Part shown: positions 22,593 through 34,472 of the stretch, in pieces
Layout of the letters: every line of letters starts with the position of its first letter
Numbering within the stretch: the stretch's first letter is position 1
Source of the DNA: Ilyonectria destructans
Taxonomy: Eukaryota; Ascomycota; Sordariomycetes; Hypocreales; Nectriaceae
Assembly: GCA_020740775.1 (NCBI GenBank)
Contig: JAHEWK010000010.1
Coordinates: 1,240,001 to 1,304,000, forward strand
Length of the DNA stretch: 64,000 nt
Reading direction: 5' to 3'
Program-made: the position numbers and the translations under genes
The notes under the pieces: generated by a model
Database searches by the model: none
The model's input: the letters and a program-made list of their open reading frames with translations, nothing else
What the model was told of the DNA's origin: nothing

Positions 22593-25500
22593 ATGGATGT
22601 GACTCCCCCCCAAAGCGTGGAGCCGGGTTCCCCAGAACGAAGGGACCCTTGCACCTGGAGAAAGATCAAGACTGAAGACGAAGGTGTTCCCAAGGATGCA
22701 GCTCCTGATCCGTCTGGCGATCTTGCCCCTACCAGCATCAAGACGGAAGACAGCCAGAACACCACCGTGAGAGCGATGTCCCAGGTCGAAAACCGCCAGC
22801 ACACATCAACATCACACGCTGCTACCAGCTCCGAATCAACTCCTCAGCAAGATCCTGCAGCGTCTTCCCCCAGAGTGTCTCTGGGATCCCGAGGGTCCTC
22901 GTCCGACACTGAATCGGACTTGTCGGATATCTCTGATGGAGGCCAGTCATCTTTTGAGCCTGACTCAGACCTTGATTCGGGAGAGAATCCAGGGGACGAT
23001 GAAAATGATACGGACTGGGACGAGGCAGCTTCAAAGCCGAACCCAAAGACGACGAAGGCTACCCCTTCGAAAAAGAAGTCCCGCAGCGTGGCCAAGACTG
23101 CCCGCGAATTCGTCGCACGCCTGCACGAGCAAGAAGATGCCAAGGAAGAAAAGAAGCGCAAACGAGAGGCAGAGAACCCAAGCTCTCGAAAAGTGCAAAA
23201 GTCTTCCACCTCTTCGTCAAACAGAAAGCCAGAGGCATCCGGACAAACGCTCAGTGGTCAACCAGTCGATGTCAATGCCAACGTTGCAAACGCCAGTGCC
23301 TCCGCCATGCCCGCAATTCAGGCGACCACACACAAAAGCCAATTTTCTCAGATTCTTAAAAGCATTCCTTTAGACCGCGACACCAGACATACGAAAACGC
23401 AGAAAAGGGATCTGAAACAGGCCGTTAAGATCTTCGGTTACAAGAAAGTCTTAGCTGTCGACGGAAACTGGCTTCTCAAGGGTATGCAGACCCCCCTCAA
23501 GCCTTACCAACAAAACGCCACCGCGTGGATGGTGAAGAGAGAGTTGGCACGGACGGCGCCTTATGGTGGCCTACTAGGTGACACCATGGGCCTTGGAAAG
23601 ACAGTCGTAAGTCTCAATACCATCGTGGGAAATCCCGCCTCACATGAGGACGTCGAGGAGTTCAGCAGGGCCACGCTGGTCGTTGTGCCAAATCAAGACA
23701 TAGCTGTCCAGTGGCGAAATGAGATCAAGAAGCACTGCGCAAAATCCCGAGGCGGTAGCTTTGCAGTTTACTCCAAAACCTTTGACTGGGATGCAGACGA
23801 TTGCATGAATCAATGGATCGTGTAAGTACAACGAACACACACTTCAGTAAAGACATTAACACCAATAGGATCACGACGTATTCAGAACTTGTCACTCAAT
23901 TTATTGACAAGGACAAAATCCGGGAGCTCAAGGAGAAATGCACTGGCGACTCTTGGTCGTTTCGCAAAGAAAAGCGCGCCAAGCTGGGTGTGCTTTTCCA
24001 AGCTAGTTGGTACAGGGTTATCTTGGACGAGGCTCACGCCATCAAATGCCACACCAGTCTAAGTGCGTTCTTCACCAAGTCACATATCGCATGATCCAAT
24101 ACTGACATTTCAAGCGGCTATTGCTTGCTGGGAACTAACTGCCAAGTTTCGTTGGGCTTTGAGCGGCACTCCCCTCTCCAACAGGATCGAAGGTATGCCA
24201 AGGAACTCCAAGGTGAAGGCCATCATTCTCACACCCGTGTAGAGTTCTATCCCTACCTCAAGTTCCTGCAGTGCAATTTTACAGGAACTTTGAGAAAGTA
24301 CAAACGAAACTATGTTTCCCAGGCAAGCTATCTCCTTACAATAATACGATTGGTCTCTAATGTGCCATAGGACAATGCCGATGGAAACTTCGATGTGCTC
24401 ATCAGTCTCATCATGTACAGGCGGTAAGATGTTCTCTAGTATTTTCTTGGATCCTTTATGCTCAATTGCTCTAGGACTATGAATGATGATTTCCTGGGTC
24501 ATCGCATGATTGATCTCCCAGACAGCCAGCTCCATGACGTTTGGGTGCCCCTCTCGAAAGAAGAACAAGCCATTTACGAGTAAGCTAGGGTCTTTCCCAT
24601 TCCGTGATTTCGTGTCAAAACTTGTGGCTGACTTTTATTCTAGCATTGTGGACAAACACTACGAACAGAACATTGCCAAGCAGATTCAAGTAAAGCAGGA
24701 AGAAACTGGCGAACAGAAGATTTCGGACGAAGTTGCAACGAAGCAAGAAGACACTGACGAACAGCAGAATGACAACGCGAAGCGATCCATCAGATTCCTT
24801 CAGAGGGCCCGACTGCAGCGTCTTCGTCAAGCAGTATCTCACCCATTCAACCTAGAGAAGCTATTCCGACAGAACCTTCACATGGAGAGTATTCTCGAGA
24901 TGAAATCCCGTCTTAGCGAGCAAGTGCCAACCCCAATCCTCCAGCAACTCCGAGAGGGTGAAGGCTTTGCAGATGGGTTGTCAAAGTATCTCATCGGCTT
25001 GCGAAACCTGGAAACGATGGGCCCTTCCGCAATTGGGGGATGCTTCAACATGGGAACCTTGCTGAACCTGGTGGAAAATGAACTTTCGGTAAGGGATACC
25101 GGCTGCTCTTTCTGCACTAAGGAAAAAGAGCTGTCGAGACCAACCCGGTCTTCTAACGTAAGTACACTTTTATGGTTCAATATGTGCAGACAGATTTATT
25201 GACCAGAATAGTGTGAGCATGTCTACTGCGAGCCATGCCTTCTCATGGCGCTTCATCATGGCAGGAATATACCGGTCAGTCTGTCATTACGCAACTCAGG
25301 AATTAACTTCTAAACAATATTCTGCAGGTTCGGGAGTGTCATGCACCTGGATGCTCCGCGCTACTCGAAGCTGGCGAGGCCGTGAAAACTTTAGCCCTCA
25401 TCCATGAAACCGCAAACAGGGACCGTCGCTTCACAGAAGCTGGCCGAGACAGCAATGGTGTGCAAGTGAAGCGCGATGAAAATGTGAATTCCTTCTTTAT

Positions 25501-26239
25501 TGCCTCTTGTGATAGAGATGCGGGCGTCAGTATGCCCCCAAGCTCAAAGTTGACTGCCACTATGGCAGTGATCATGACCTGGTTGGAGGAAGCGCCAGAG
25601 GACAGAATTATCGGTAAGTCCCCAGGAGTTTCAATTATCGTCTGCTTCTAACCGATGCCTAGTTTTCACTGAATTCATCATGACCGCGAAAGCTCTAGGT
25701 CGAATGATGGGAATGGCAGGATTGAGCTTCGTATATTACAACGGGGCAATTACGTCAGGCCAGAAGGCAGCGGCTCTCCGGGCGTTCCAAGACAAGGACG
25801 GGCCGAAGATTCTAGTAAGTCAATCCATTCAACACCAAGTTATCCATTTAGATTCTAACGTAATTAGCTTGCGTCAATGAAATGCGGTGGCCAGTCGCTC
25901 AACCTCACAGTGGCCAACCGGGTCATCATTGTCGATCCATGGTGGAACAAGACACAGGAGCAGCAGGCTTTTGGCCGAGTTGTTCGAATGGGCCAAAAAA
26001 AGACATCATATCTTGTGCGAATTTTGAGCGAAGGCAAGATCGACAAGCATTTAGCAATGCTGCAAGAGAAAAAATCGGAGATCGTGGACCGGGCGCTTCA
26101 GGATGACGGACATACGCCCGCCAGCCTCACCAACGAACAACTCGATGAGCTCTTTTCACCCGAGGAGCAGAAAGAGAAGCCTTTCAAAGGGAAGAAGGTC
26201 CAGGCCCAGGTCCGCAAGGCTCGCAAGGCCAAGTCTTGA
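22593..26239 (+). CDS. SNF2-family ATPase with inserted RING finger (Rad5/Rad16-like)
   Basis: DNA-dependent ATPase/helicase-like protein, probably nuclear, with a candidate ubiquitin-ligase RING between the two ATPase lobes, as in Rad5, Rad16 and Uls1. Eleven exons: 22593-23821, 23869-24062, 24115-24192, 24243-24322, 24371-24423, 24475-24579, 24644-25157, 25212-25274, 25328-25613, 25663-25814 and 25868-26239 (1041 aa, phases checked). The N-terminal 240 residues are acidic/Ser-rich then Lys-rich. Motif I reads GDTMGLGKT (usual DEMGLGKT), with DEAH in VILDEAHAIK and SGTPLSNR. The RING ligands are CSFC, then CEHVYCEPC across an intron, then CHAPGC. Motif VI is QAFGRVVRMGQ. The intron 24323-24370 uses a GC donor (CAG then gcaagc). 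The tail is Lys-rich. No HIRAN domain was seen, so it is not a plain Rad5 orthologue. DNA-repair or silencing roles are possible. Confidence 0.88.
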
Positions 26240-27175
26240 GCAGGTGCTCTCGAGTGTGGTTGTATTAGTTGGGGTCTTGACAGCACAAGACACGCTTCTG
26301 GAATGCGGTTTGCCACACGAGGTTATCATTGCAATCATTTTTAGTTCGGGAGACGAGGATGTTGCTTTCAGTTCACAATTTCCTTTTTCTGGGATCACAG
26401 TCATGAGGGCACCATGAATGGCACGCCATGGGTCCACCAAATTATCGGTAGAAGTCAGGTTCTCACAACCTAGCTCACATCATCTAGCTACACACAAATC
26501 ATCAAGTTTGCTTTATCTTTCTTCACTCGCGTCAAGCAGGCATATTTGATACTAAAAAGACGAGATGGAGGACTTGTGACATCAGCGGGGAAGCCACACC
26601 ACCTACCCTACGTACATGTAAGAATGGCTGTCCAGATCAGCCCACATGCCTAAACCAGATGGAATACAGACCAAGGCCACTACCGATGTGAGTTTAATTG
26701 AATTTCATGGAGTAACAAGCTAGTAGGAAACTTGAGATATCATATTGCTACACCGCCCATCAGCCACGCTACAAACACCAGAGAATTCAACCCTCCATCA
26801 ATACACATTCAGCCACCGGGGGAGTCCGATGAGAGTAATTCAGACTGATCGTTTATTCTAGGGCAATAGCATCTCACCGCTCTCCCTTATGGCAACATCC
26901 TGCATCTCTAGCTCTGGGTTTCCTGGCTGTGGCGTAACGCCCAACCAACTGGATATCACAACTTTGCCTAGCGATGCAGGACAAAGAAGTATGCTGCGAA
27001 CAGGGGTATAGAGGCCCAACAGTGAGGCGAAGAAATGGGATTCTCCTCTTGAGTTCAACTTCTGTGCTGGACTTTTCTCCCAGTCTCCCAATACTTAAGT
27101 GGTATCTCGCCGTCCATAGGAAAAAGCTGCTTCAACACCACATCCTTCATACTCCATCCGGAGTCTTGTTTCAAC
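26240..27175. other. Intergenic region
   Basis: This 936-bp stretch between two same-strand genes holds the 3' UTR of the SNF2-RING gene and the promoter of the next. No coding frame above 110 aa and no repeat was seen. Confidence 0.45.
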
Positions 27176-28570
27176 ATGCACGACTACGAACCCGTTCCCA
27201 ACCTGGGTCTTGGCTGTCCCAAGGGTGGCGACTTCTGGATCTGTGCGAACAAACCGGGCCGTTTCATCGGCTGTTGCACATCGAACCCTTGCGAGACCGA
27301 TGATGGTGTCTGCCCTGACGATGACCTCGAGCCTGCGACGTTCGGCAAGGACGCCTATGCCGAAATCCCCGGACAAGCTTGTGTCAGCGACAACTACTTG
27401 GTCCAATGGTACATTTGTGCCGGGACCACGCCGCCGTTCATCGGATGCTGCACTGTCGATCCCTGCGAGAAAGGCAGCTGCCCTGATGCGTCTCTCAAGG
27501 CCGCTCGTCTGAGTGATCTTGAGGAGAATGCGGACAAGTTCATGGAATGTGTCACGGCTTCGTCGGCTCCAACAACGTCATCGGCTTCAATGACTTTGTC
27601 TACCTTGTTGACATCCACATTGACAACATCGACGACGACCTCCACTTCGACGACCTCCACGGGCACCGTATCGAGTACTCCGCGTCCCGATGGCAATCGC
27701 GGCCATAGACTGAACAAGGGGGGAACCGCTGCGATTTCAATCTCCATGGTGATCGTTGTTGTTGTACTACTGGTGTTGGTAGTCTGGCAGTATCGGGCGA
27801 GATTGTCGACATGGAAGAACAACCGGAGTACGAAGTGGAAGATGCGCCGTCGTAGCAGCGACGACGAACGCCAGGACACGGGCATGCCGGAGAAACAGAA
27901 GAGTCCCGACACAAGAGTCCCCGATCCCCTTGCGAGCGATGGTCCTCCTTCGAAAGACGATCCCCCTGCGAGAGAGCTGGCAAAGTCGTTGACGGAATCG
28001 GAACGTGAAGAACACAGGTTTGGAGTCACGACCCCCGTTCCCCCGGCAGAAGACGATCCCCCTGTCGAGGAGATGCCGGAATGTCGAAAATCCACGTCGA
28101 GAGTGACGAACCCTGATCCAGAGCCTGACTCTCCAGGAGATGCACCCGAGTCTCTGACAGACAAGCCTGGTTCGCATTCGCTAGATGTTCCAACACTCGG
28201 AGGGTCCTATGGCCAGAAAGGACATGACTACGGTCCCTTGGACGTTCCCGCACCACTAGCCTTCAAACCAGTTCCAGATAGTTCATTTCGCCCATGGCGC
28301 CCATGGCGCTCAGCAGTGCCAAACCGGGAATCTCTGCCGTCAACTTCGGCTGCGGCTGATCCGTCGCTGGTCAATCGCCAACCTCTACGTCCTTCATCTG
28401 AAGGTCCATCGCGTGGACCGAGCCCAGGAGTGATTACCCGAGGGCCCCTACCAACAGTGCCGCCCCAACATCTTCCGGCGTCAGCTCAAGGGAGGTCGGC
28501 TTACATGAGCTTGGGGGATCGGGGGGCGGAAGGAAGGCCTGGATCAATCGGGTACATGGAACAGCACTGA
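27176..28570 (+). CDS. Membrane protein with tandem Cys-rich 'FIGCC' modules, function unknown
   Basis: A 464-aa single-exon protein that I cannot assign to a characterised family. Residues about 14-56 and 69-112 are two copies of one module: a Cys, then WIC or WYIC, then FIGCC, then NPC or DPC, then a Cys-Pro pair and an acidic or Ala segment. Spacing is nearly identical and there are six to seven Cys each. A Ser/Thr stalk (about 128-168, probably O-glycosylated) leads to one transmembrane helix (about 185-205, ISMVIVVVVLLVLVVW). A basic patch (KWKMRRRSS) and a 260-residue Pro/Ser/Asp tail follow. There is no N-terminal signal peptide, so the helix would act as a reverse signal-anchor. The basic side after the helix predicts Cys modules outside and tail inside. 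A wall-sensor-like role is inference from topology only. Confidence 0.8.
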   Translation: MHDYEPVPNLGLGCPKGGDFWICANKPGRFIGCCTSNPCETDDGVCPDDDLEPATFGKDAYAEIPGQACVSDNYLVQWYICAGTTPPFIGCCTVDPCEKGSCPDASLKAARLSDLEENADKFMECVTASSAPTTSSASMTLSTLLTSTLTTSTTTSTSTTSTGTVSSTPRPDGNRGHRLNKGGTAAISISMVIVVVVLLVLVVWQYRARLSTWKNNRSTKWKMRRRSSDDERQDTGMPEKQKSPDTRVPDPLASDGPPSKDDPPARELAKSLTESEREEHRFGVTTPVPPAEDDPPVEEMPECRKSTSRVTNPDPEPDSPGDAPESLTDKPGSHSLDVPTLGGSYGQKGHDYGPLDVPAPLAFKPVPDSSFRPWRPWRSAVPNRESLPSTSAAADPSLVNRQPLRPSSEGPSRGPSPGVITRGPLPTVPPQHLPASAQGRSAYMSLGDRGAEGRPGSIGYMEQH

Positions 28571-31500
28571 TTGATACCTTTTTTCTTTTCTTTGGTTGAT
28601 GACACATGCGTCTTTGCAGATGGCGTTGAAGGGTACTTGGACCTGGTATTCGGTCTGGATAGACCAGGGCCACCCCTACACCGTAAGACGACTTACGTCT
28701 CGTCGTTAGAAATGCCTTTCATTTCCTTAGTCAATTTTATTTAAGGAGCTCGCTAGTATCTTGAAAATCACACTTGGTATGCAGAATTGTTGGTTTCACA
28801 GTCGTTCAGATGGAGACGCTGAGTGGGTGTACACCTCGTCCCGTATTCGTCGCGAGTTAAGCGATAGCTTACGAGGCTTTCGAAACGTTTGCGATAGCTC
28901 ACAACAGCGGACTTTATTAGACTTTACAGAGTGACTACATTGGGGATAGCTGCTATGCTGTCATGCTGGCCGTGTTGGTCACGCGTAATTGCTGACTTGG
29001 ACAGCTTCCCCGAATGGAGTCCAGGGTAGTTGGATTACAGATGGGTATCTTTTCGGCATCGGGTTTCATTTCCGGCGTGCACTTGACCGGTGTTGCTTTG
29101 ACCCTCAGCCATGATCTCTTGGCGTTGACGGACAATCGCATGCCGCAAGAACAAGACAGTGAGTGATCAGCAGCCAACGCAAAGAGGCTGGCATGTGCCC
29201 GGCCGCTTAGTGGACGAAAAGCCCCTAACGTACACACCCACCAACAGGCACAGTACAGTATGCACACCAGGGTGAAGGCCGTGAGATGCGCTATTTTCAT
29301 AAAAAGCAAAGAAACCGGCATGAACTGCAAGAGGTGCAAGGTCAAGGTTTCAGTGGGTGCATTCGTATTTTGGGCGCGATGGATGTGGTGGATTGGGAGG
29401 ATTTCCCACGGCGGGGAACATGCACTGATAGACCGGGGTGTCTGTGTTGGGTTGGGTTGGGTTTGTAGGAAGAGCTGTAATTAAGATGTACGCATTATGG
29501 AGTAGAGATGGACCACATCGACTCGGTCGGAAAGTTCGGGAGACATCTCTCATCAACCGAAATGCCTTGAGAGAACCGAGTGGGGATGACCTTGCGAGAT
29601 TGCTACGTAGTAGACCAGAGGACAGGACATGCAAGTCTCCTGACGTCGCGCGATGCAACAGCAAACATGGATTGCAGGGAATCCGAGCAGGGAAGAGATT
29701 GGCTACGATGGGCAAGGGAATGTTTCTAGAGCTTCTAGAAGAGATGAACAGAGCAGGCGAAAACGCAACCTGGGCGATCCTCGTGGCGTAGCACGGGTCC
29801 ACGACTCCACGACTCCACGTAGACGGAGCGCGTAAAACCCTCTCTAATAAACCCCTCTCGCATCATGGCATCCTGGGTCTGAAACGACGGCACGACAGGG
29901 TTCGCCGATTTGTCGGGACGGACACAGCACCTGATGGGCGATAGTCGCGACCTGGGGTGTCGGGGATTGAGGGCGGCATGCTGTCTGACACTCAAAGCGG
30001 CGCCCGAGAAGGACGACGACCAGCGCAGCAGCAGCGTCACATCGACGTAACATGTCTGTGTGGTTGCGCTGTGGTTGTGCGTGTGGTTGTGCTTTGACGC
30101 TTTGGCATTGATGGGCCGCGTCGATCAGGACGGTCAGTGCATGACCGCGTGGTGGGCGATCGTGGTACTAGTACGTAGGGCATGAGACAGTGCGTGCATA
30201 GGTACTAGACGATCAACGGAGCCTATTCCCGCCAGTTCAGCGATTCAGCTCACGCTCTAATCAACCGGCCGTCGCAGGGATACGCCGGCCTCACATGGTG
30301 GACATACATACATGTCAACAACAAGCCCCCCCAGGCCCGGAGCAAAAAGGATCGGGAGACCGGTGTGTGGCTGAGCGAGCCAGGGCCAACAGCTGAAGGA
30401 GAGTCCCCGGGTGCGATGAAACGGGGCAACGGCACTGACCGCTCAGCAACCATATCGCAATATCGCAAGTCTCCCCCAGCGGATCCAGCCCAGTACCACG
30501 CAGTAGCTCCGGGCGTAGGGGATCCAGGGGGAAGGAAAGCAAAGGACCGGAATCCTTGACGTGCAGGCAAGGCTAATAGCCACAAAAGCCTTGGACCGTA
30601 GACCTGGGCCTTGGCCGGTATGTGGGATTATCTTCAGCAGAACAATTCTTCCGGGGCAATGGGGCGGAATGTTTCAGATGAATGACTCTTGGGGCCCACC
30701 CTGGCCGCTCCGTAGTCTCCGTTTCTTCAGCTGGTGTGTACTGACTCTACAGATTAGCATGTACCGGTACTCCGTACTCTGTACAAACGGCTGCATCACG
30801 CCCGGGGCGGCGTTGGGTGATTTTAGTTGCATGCCCTGTGGCTTCTTGGCCTGGGCTTGGCTAGGGTCAAAGTGTATGCAGGCCATTTGAGCGGCGTGGA
30901 GGGGAGGGAATGATGGCATCCAAACGGCCAAACGGCTCAACGGTCGAACAGCCAAACAGCCGAACAATCAATCAGCCAAACAGCAGCACTTTGCAGTGTG
31001 CTTTCGGTAATGCCACGCTTCCGACAGGTGCGTATTTGCTTTTTGAGTCGCGGGAGGCGCGCCAGATCGACGACAGGACAGGTCAGTGCTAGCGGGAACA
31101 TTCGCCCAAGCACGTTCCTGGTGCGCGATAGGTACAATTTACTGTATCGGGATTGTACAGTGTGCGACAGCGCTAATGTGCGTGACGACTGCACGGCGCG
31201 CGCACAGTGCACTGAGTGGCCTAGCCTAGCCAGCTGAAGATGCTGCACCATCAACCAACTAAACCCACCTAAACCAAACCCAACCAACACACTTCGTACG
31301 GCATACGAGCTCTTCAGGTCGATGTTCTCGATCGTAGATTGCTTCGAACCTAGCCCTCCACGCACTTAGCCCCGGATGCCAGCCACCAGACGCCCCCTCT
31401 GGAACGACCCGCAAGCTGCTGGCCTGGCCACCCAGGGGCAAGGGCCGACGAAGCCATCTCGATAGTCTCGCATTAGGCAAAGGTCCAAGCCAACAGCCGG

Positions 31501-32439
31501 CGGCCACCCCTGGCTTCCCTGGCTTCCTTGGCTTCAGCCAGAACGTACCCGGGATTGCGCCAGGCCTGTCCTGACTTGCCCCGACTGCGTTACCCTGGCT
31601 CCGGGTGCGCTGGAAGCTGGGTTCCCGGCCAGGCCCGTCCTTGGTGGCTTGGTGGTGGTGGCATCGCTGCAGAATCGCTGCAGACTCCTCCTGCTCATGC
31701 TGCCTCCCCCCCTGTCTGCTTGACCGAAACCCCTGTCACCCTGTCTCCCGGGTGCTCACTGACACTCACCACAGAGTCGTCCTCCGCCAGTGACAGTCGA
31801 TCTGGCCCGCCCCCGCAAGCTCGTAGCGTGTGCTGGCTGGCCCATGGCGCGGTCCATCTCCACTCGTCGACATGCCGGGCCATGGGCCGTCTCGCTTGGA
31901 GCGAGTCAGTCGATGCTACTATGGAACACCATTGCGCGCGAGCACCGTTTCCCACCTTTCCCACGCCGGCCTATTAAGCGATCGTGGGCTGCTGGGCCTT
32001 GCGCTCGAGCTTGATCTGGTCTGGTCTGCTCTCTGCTGTCGACTCTTCTGCTGTCTGCTCTCTGTCGGGTTTCCCTTTGTCTTAGTTATAGCACTTGAGA
32101 GCCCCTCGCAAACGAAACGGCTTGTCTGTGCCTGTTTTGCGTCTTCATCCTTCTACTTGCGACTTGATTCCCCCGCGGCATCATGATCACCGTCTAAACA
32201 CTAACCCATCTGTCGCATCGCATTCCTCCTCGCTCGCTCCCGAGCCTGTTCAATCTTTCTCACACGCTGAGCCCCTTGCGCTGGGTCACTTGGTGGAACC
32301 GTTGCGACTTGATTTGGCCCGCCAAAATTCCGTGTCACACCCATCACAGGACCTTCCCGTCCCGTCCTCCCGTGCCGTCCCACCTTGAGACAGACATCTC
32401 GAGACATCACACAGCGAGCCCTCCAGGTAGAAAGCCAAA
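28571..32439. other. Gene-poor region of 3.9 kb
   Basis: No supportable gene was seen in this stretch. It holds several short simple repeats: TGTGGTTG units at about 30056-30092, AAACGGCC-like units at about 30920-30983, and CCTGGCTTCC units at about 31510-31535. There are also GTAC-type palindromes near 30165 and 30765. The last 450 bases (from about 31990) are CT-rich leader of the RGS-LOV gene. Confidence 0.5.
30920..30983. repeat. Imperfect short tandem repeat (about 9-10 bp unit)
   Basis: Successive units of the type AAACGGCC, CAACGGTCG, AACAGCC and AATCAGCC occur six to seven times. Non-coding. Confidence 0.5.
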
Positions 32440-34472
32440 ATGCCTACTCTCAACTCTCTCCGAACCTTTGAGGCCCCCGTCCCGCCCTTCGCTGAATTTG
32501 AGCGACGCCGCTCAACGACGTCTACTCTGACCAACAATGCCGAGTCGGTCGGCTCGTCGCTCCGCGGCCTGACCACTTCGCCCACATTGCGCTCCAAGAA
32601 TGGCACCCGTCCCAAGAGTGCCAAGTTCTCAGCATACCGCCTGCGCAGCAATTCGGGATTGTCGGTGCATACCAACGAGGACCTCTTGCGACAGTACACC
32701 GACTACCACCCGGATGGATCGCCCAGAGTCGCAATGTTCGCCGCCAACGGAGGCGAGAGATTGAGGAGCATCGACTCGATAACCACGTCCAGCCAGCGCT
32801 CCAGCGTCACATTTACCGATTCCGACACTTCTGCCGACTTGCCCATCCCCGATTTCGTTGGTCGCGACATGTTTGACATGGTTATCAAGGACCCTGCTGC
32901 ATCCGCGCAATTGTGGAAGTTTGCAGCCAGTCGCGGCGTTGGGCAGAACGTCGAGTACTTGCTCAAGGTGAGTTGCGCTCTTGTCTGTGGCCCCCAAACC
33001 ATCTAACCTGAGTTCCCCAGATTCGCGACTACATTAATTCGCTGGAACAAGTCGTTGTTCAGCTGTCAACCATTTCCACCTCATATACATCAATCACCGC
33101 CACCTCGCCCATCAACCTTCCCACACCCTTGTCAAAGACGCTAAACACCAACATCAAGCACCTGACAACCTCATTAATCCCCAGCTTGGAAAACATGTTT
33201 CTCGAGTCCAAGGCCTATGTTGAGCAGAGGATCGTCAGGGAAATATTCCCTGCGTTTGTCAAGCAACAGCTGTCGCTGTGCACCAGTGTGGCTTTATCCT
33301 CCGAGTCCGAAGGCGACAGCCCTCCATCGCCATTCCCGGGACTCAAGAGTTCCTTTTGTCTTAGCGATCCCGTCAAGCCCGGGAACCCCATTGTGTTTTT
33401 GTCAGATGAGTTTCAGGACCTCACCGGCTACTCCCGTGCCGAGGTCATGTCACGGAACTGCCGCTTGCTTCAGGGACCTCAGACAGACCGAGAGGCCATC
33501 GCAAACATTCGCTCGTCAATCTGGCGAGGAGATGAGTGTTCCGAGCTGGTTCTGAACTTCCGCAGAGACGGACAGCCATTCTGGAACTTGCTCTACCTGT
33601 GCCCCCTTCAGGATGCCGCCGGCAAGACGCGCTTCTACATGGGAGCCCAGATTGATGTGTCTTCCAACATTGAGAGCAACGACGAGGTGCTCAAGATGCT
33701 GAGCTACGGCTCTGTGGAGGAGGAAAAAACGAGTAGTCAGAACAGCCCCCGTTGGCCCAGCGAGGGCTTACAGAGCGAACCGGATCTTGACGAATTGATC
33801 ACCGTCAAGTCAAACTCGCAAGCCAAGGTCCAAAAGAAGAGCTTCTTCAAGTCGTTCAACAAGAAGGCTCCCCCACCCCCGCTCTCGCCGCCACTGAGCC
33901 CGCGACGGAGCTTGGATAGGCCACGGTCGTCTGCAGGACCATCCTTGGAGAAGACATATAGCACTCGCACCGTCCTCAAGAGGTTATCGACACCTCCGGA
34001 TATGATGACGACGCCTTATTCTCGATACATGATCCTCGAACACGTCCCCTCGTATCCCGCATCTCTAGGCGCCATGCCTCTCGACCAGGACATGAGATAT
34101 CCTCCAAAGCTGAGCATCTCCTTCTTCTCGCAGGCCATGGTGGACGCACTGGATTTGGGCATGGCTGCCGACGCCATTCGACAAAAGGACGTATTCGACG
34201 TGTTAGCCGAACAGGCGACTATCCCATCCGTCACAAAGGCCTTCAAGTCAACCGTGCGAGAGGTCGTCATTCGAGACGGCAAGTCCATCTCGTTGGACCT
34301 GGCCCTCACCAACCACATCCCGCGACGGGCAAACATGACACGGGTCATGAGCGGCGAGAGCGGCGAGACGAGCCGGGAGAAGAAGCCCGCAAAGATGATG
34401 AGCCACTGGTCACCGCTGAAGGACGCGGACGGCCGTGTCAAGTACGTCGTGCTCATCATCTCACCACTGTAA
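32440..34472 (+). CDS. RGS-LOV blue-light photoreceptor (BcLOV4-like)
   Basis: Protein with an RGS-type helical domain followed by a flavin-binding LOV (PAS) domain. Members such as Botrytis BcLOV4 bind anionic membrane lipids on blue-light exposure and may tune G-protein signalling (established for the family). Exons 32440-32967 and 33021-34472 (intron 53 bp) give 659 aa. RGS-like helices span about residues 85-255. They start at TNEDLLRQYTDYHP, include FDMVIKDPAASAQLWKFA, and end near REIFPAFVKQQL. The LOV core spans about 285-395. The photoactive Cys323 lies in SRNCRLLQGPQTD, followed by NFRRDGQPFWNLLYLCPL and GAQIDVS. A Lys/Pro-rich linker (KKSFFKSFNKKAPPPP) could be the lipid-binding element. 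A C-terminal PAS-like region lies at about 510-659. Loss of Phe after NCR (RLLQ instead of RFLQ) is conservative. Orthology to BcLOV4 is inferred from domain order. Confidence 0.88.

Noticed and set aside
24312..24370. GT donor (gtttcc) at 24313 for the fourth SNF2-RING intron instead of the GC donor
   Set aside because: It is in frame but matches the donor consensus poorly and removes three residues; the GC donor has a full AG/GCAAGC context.
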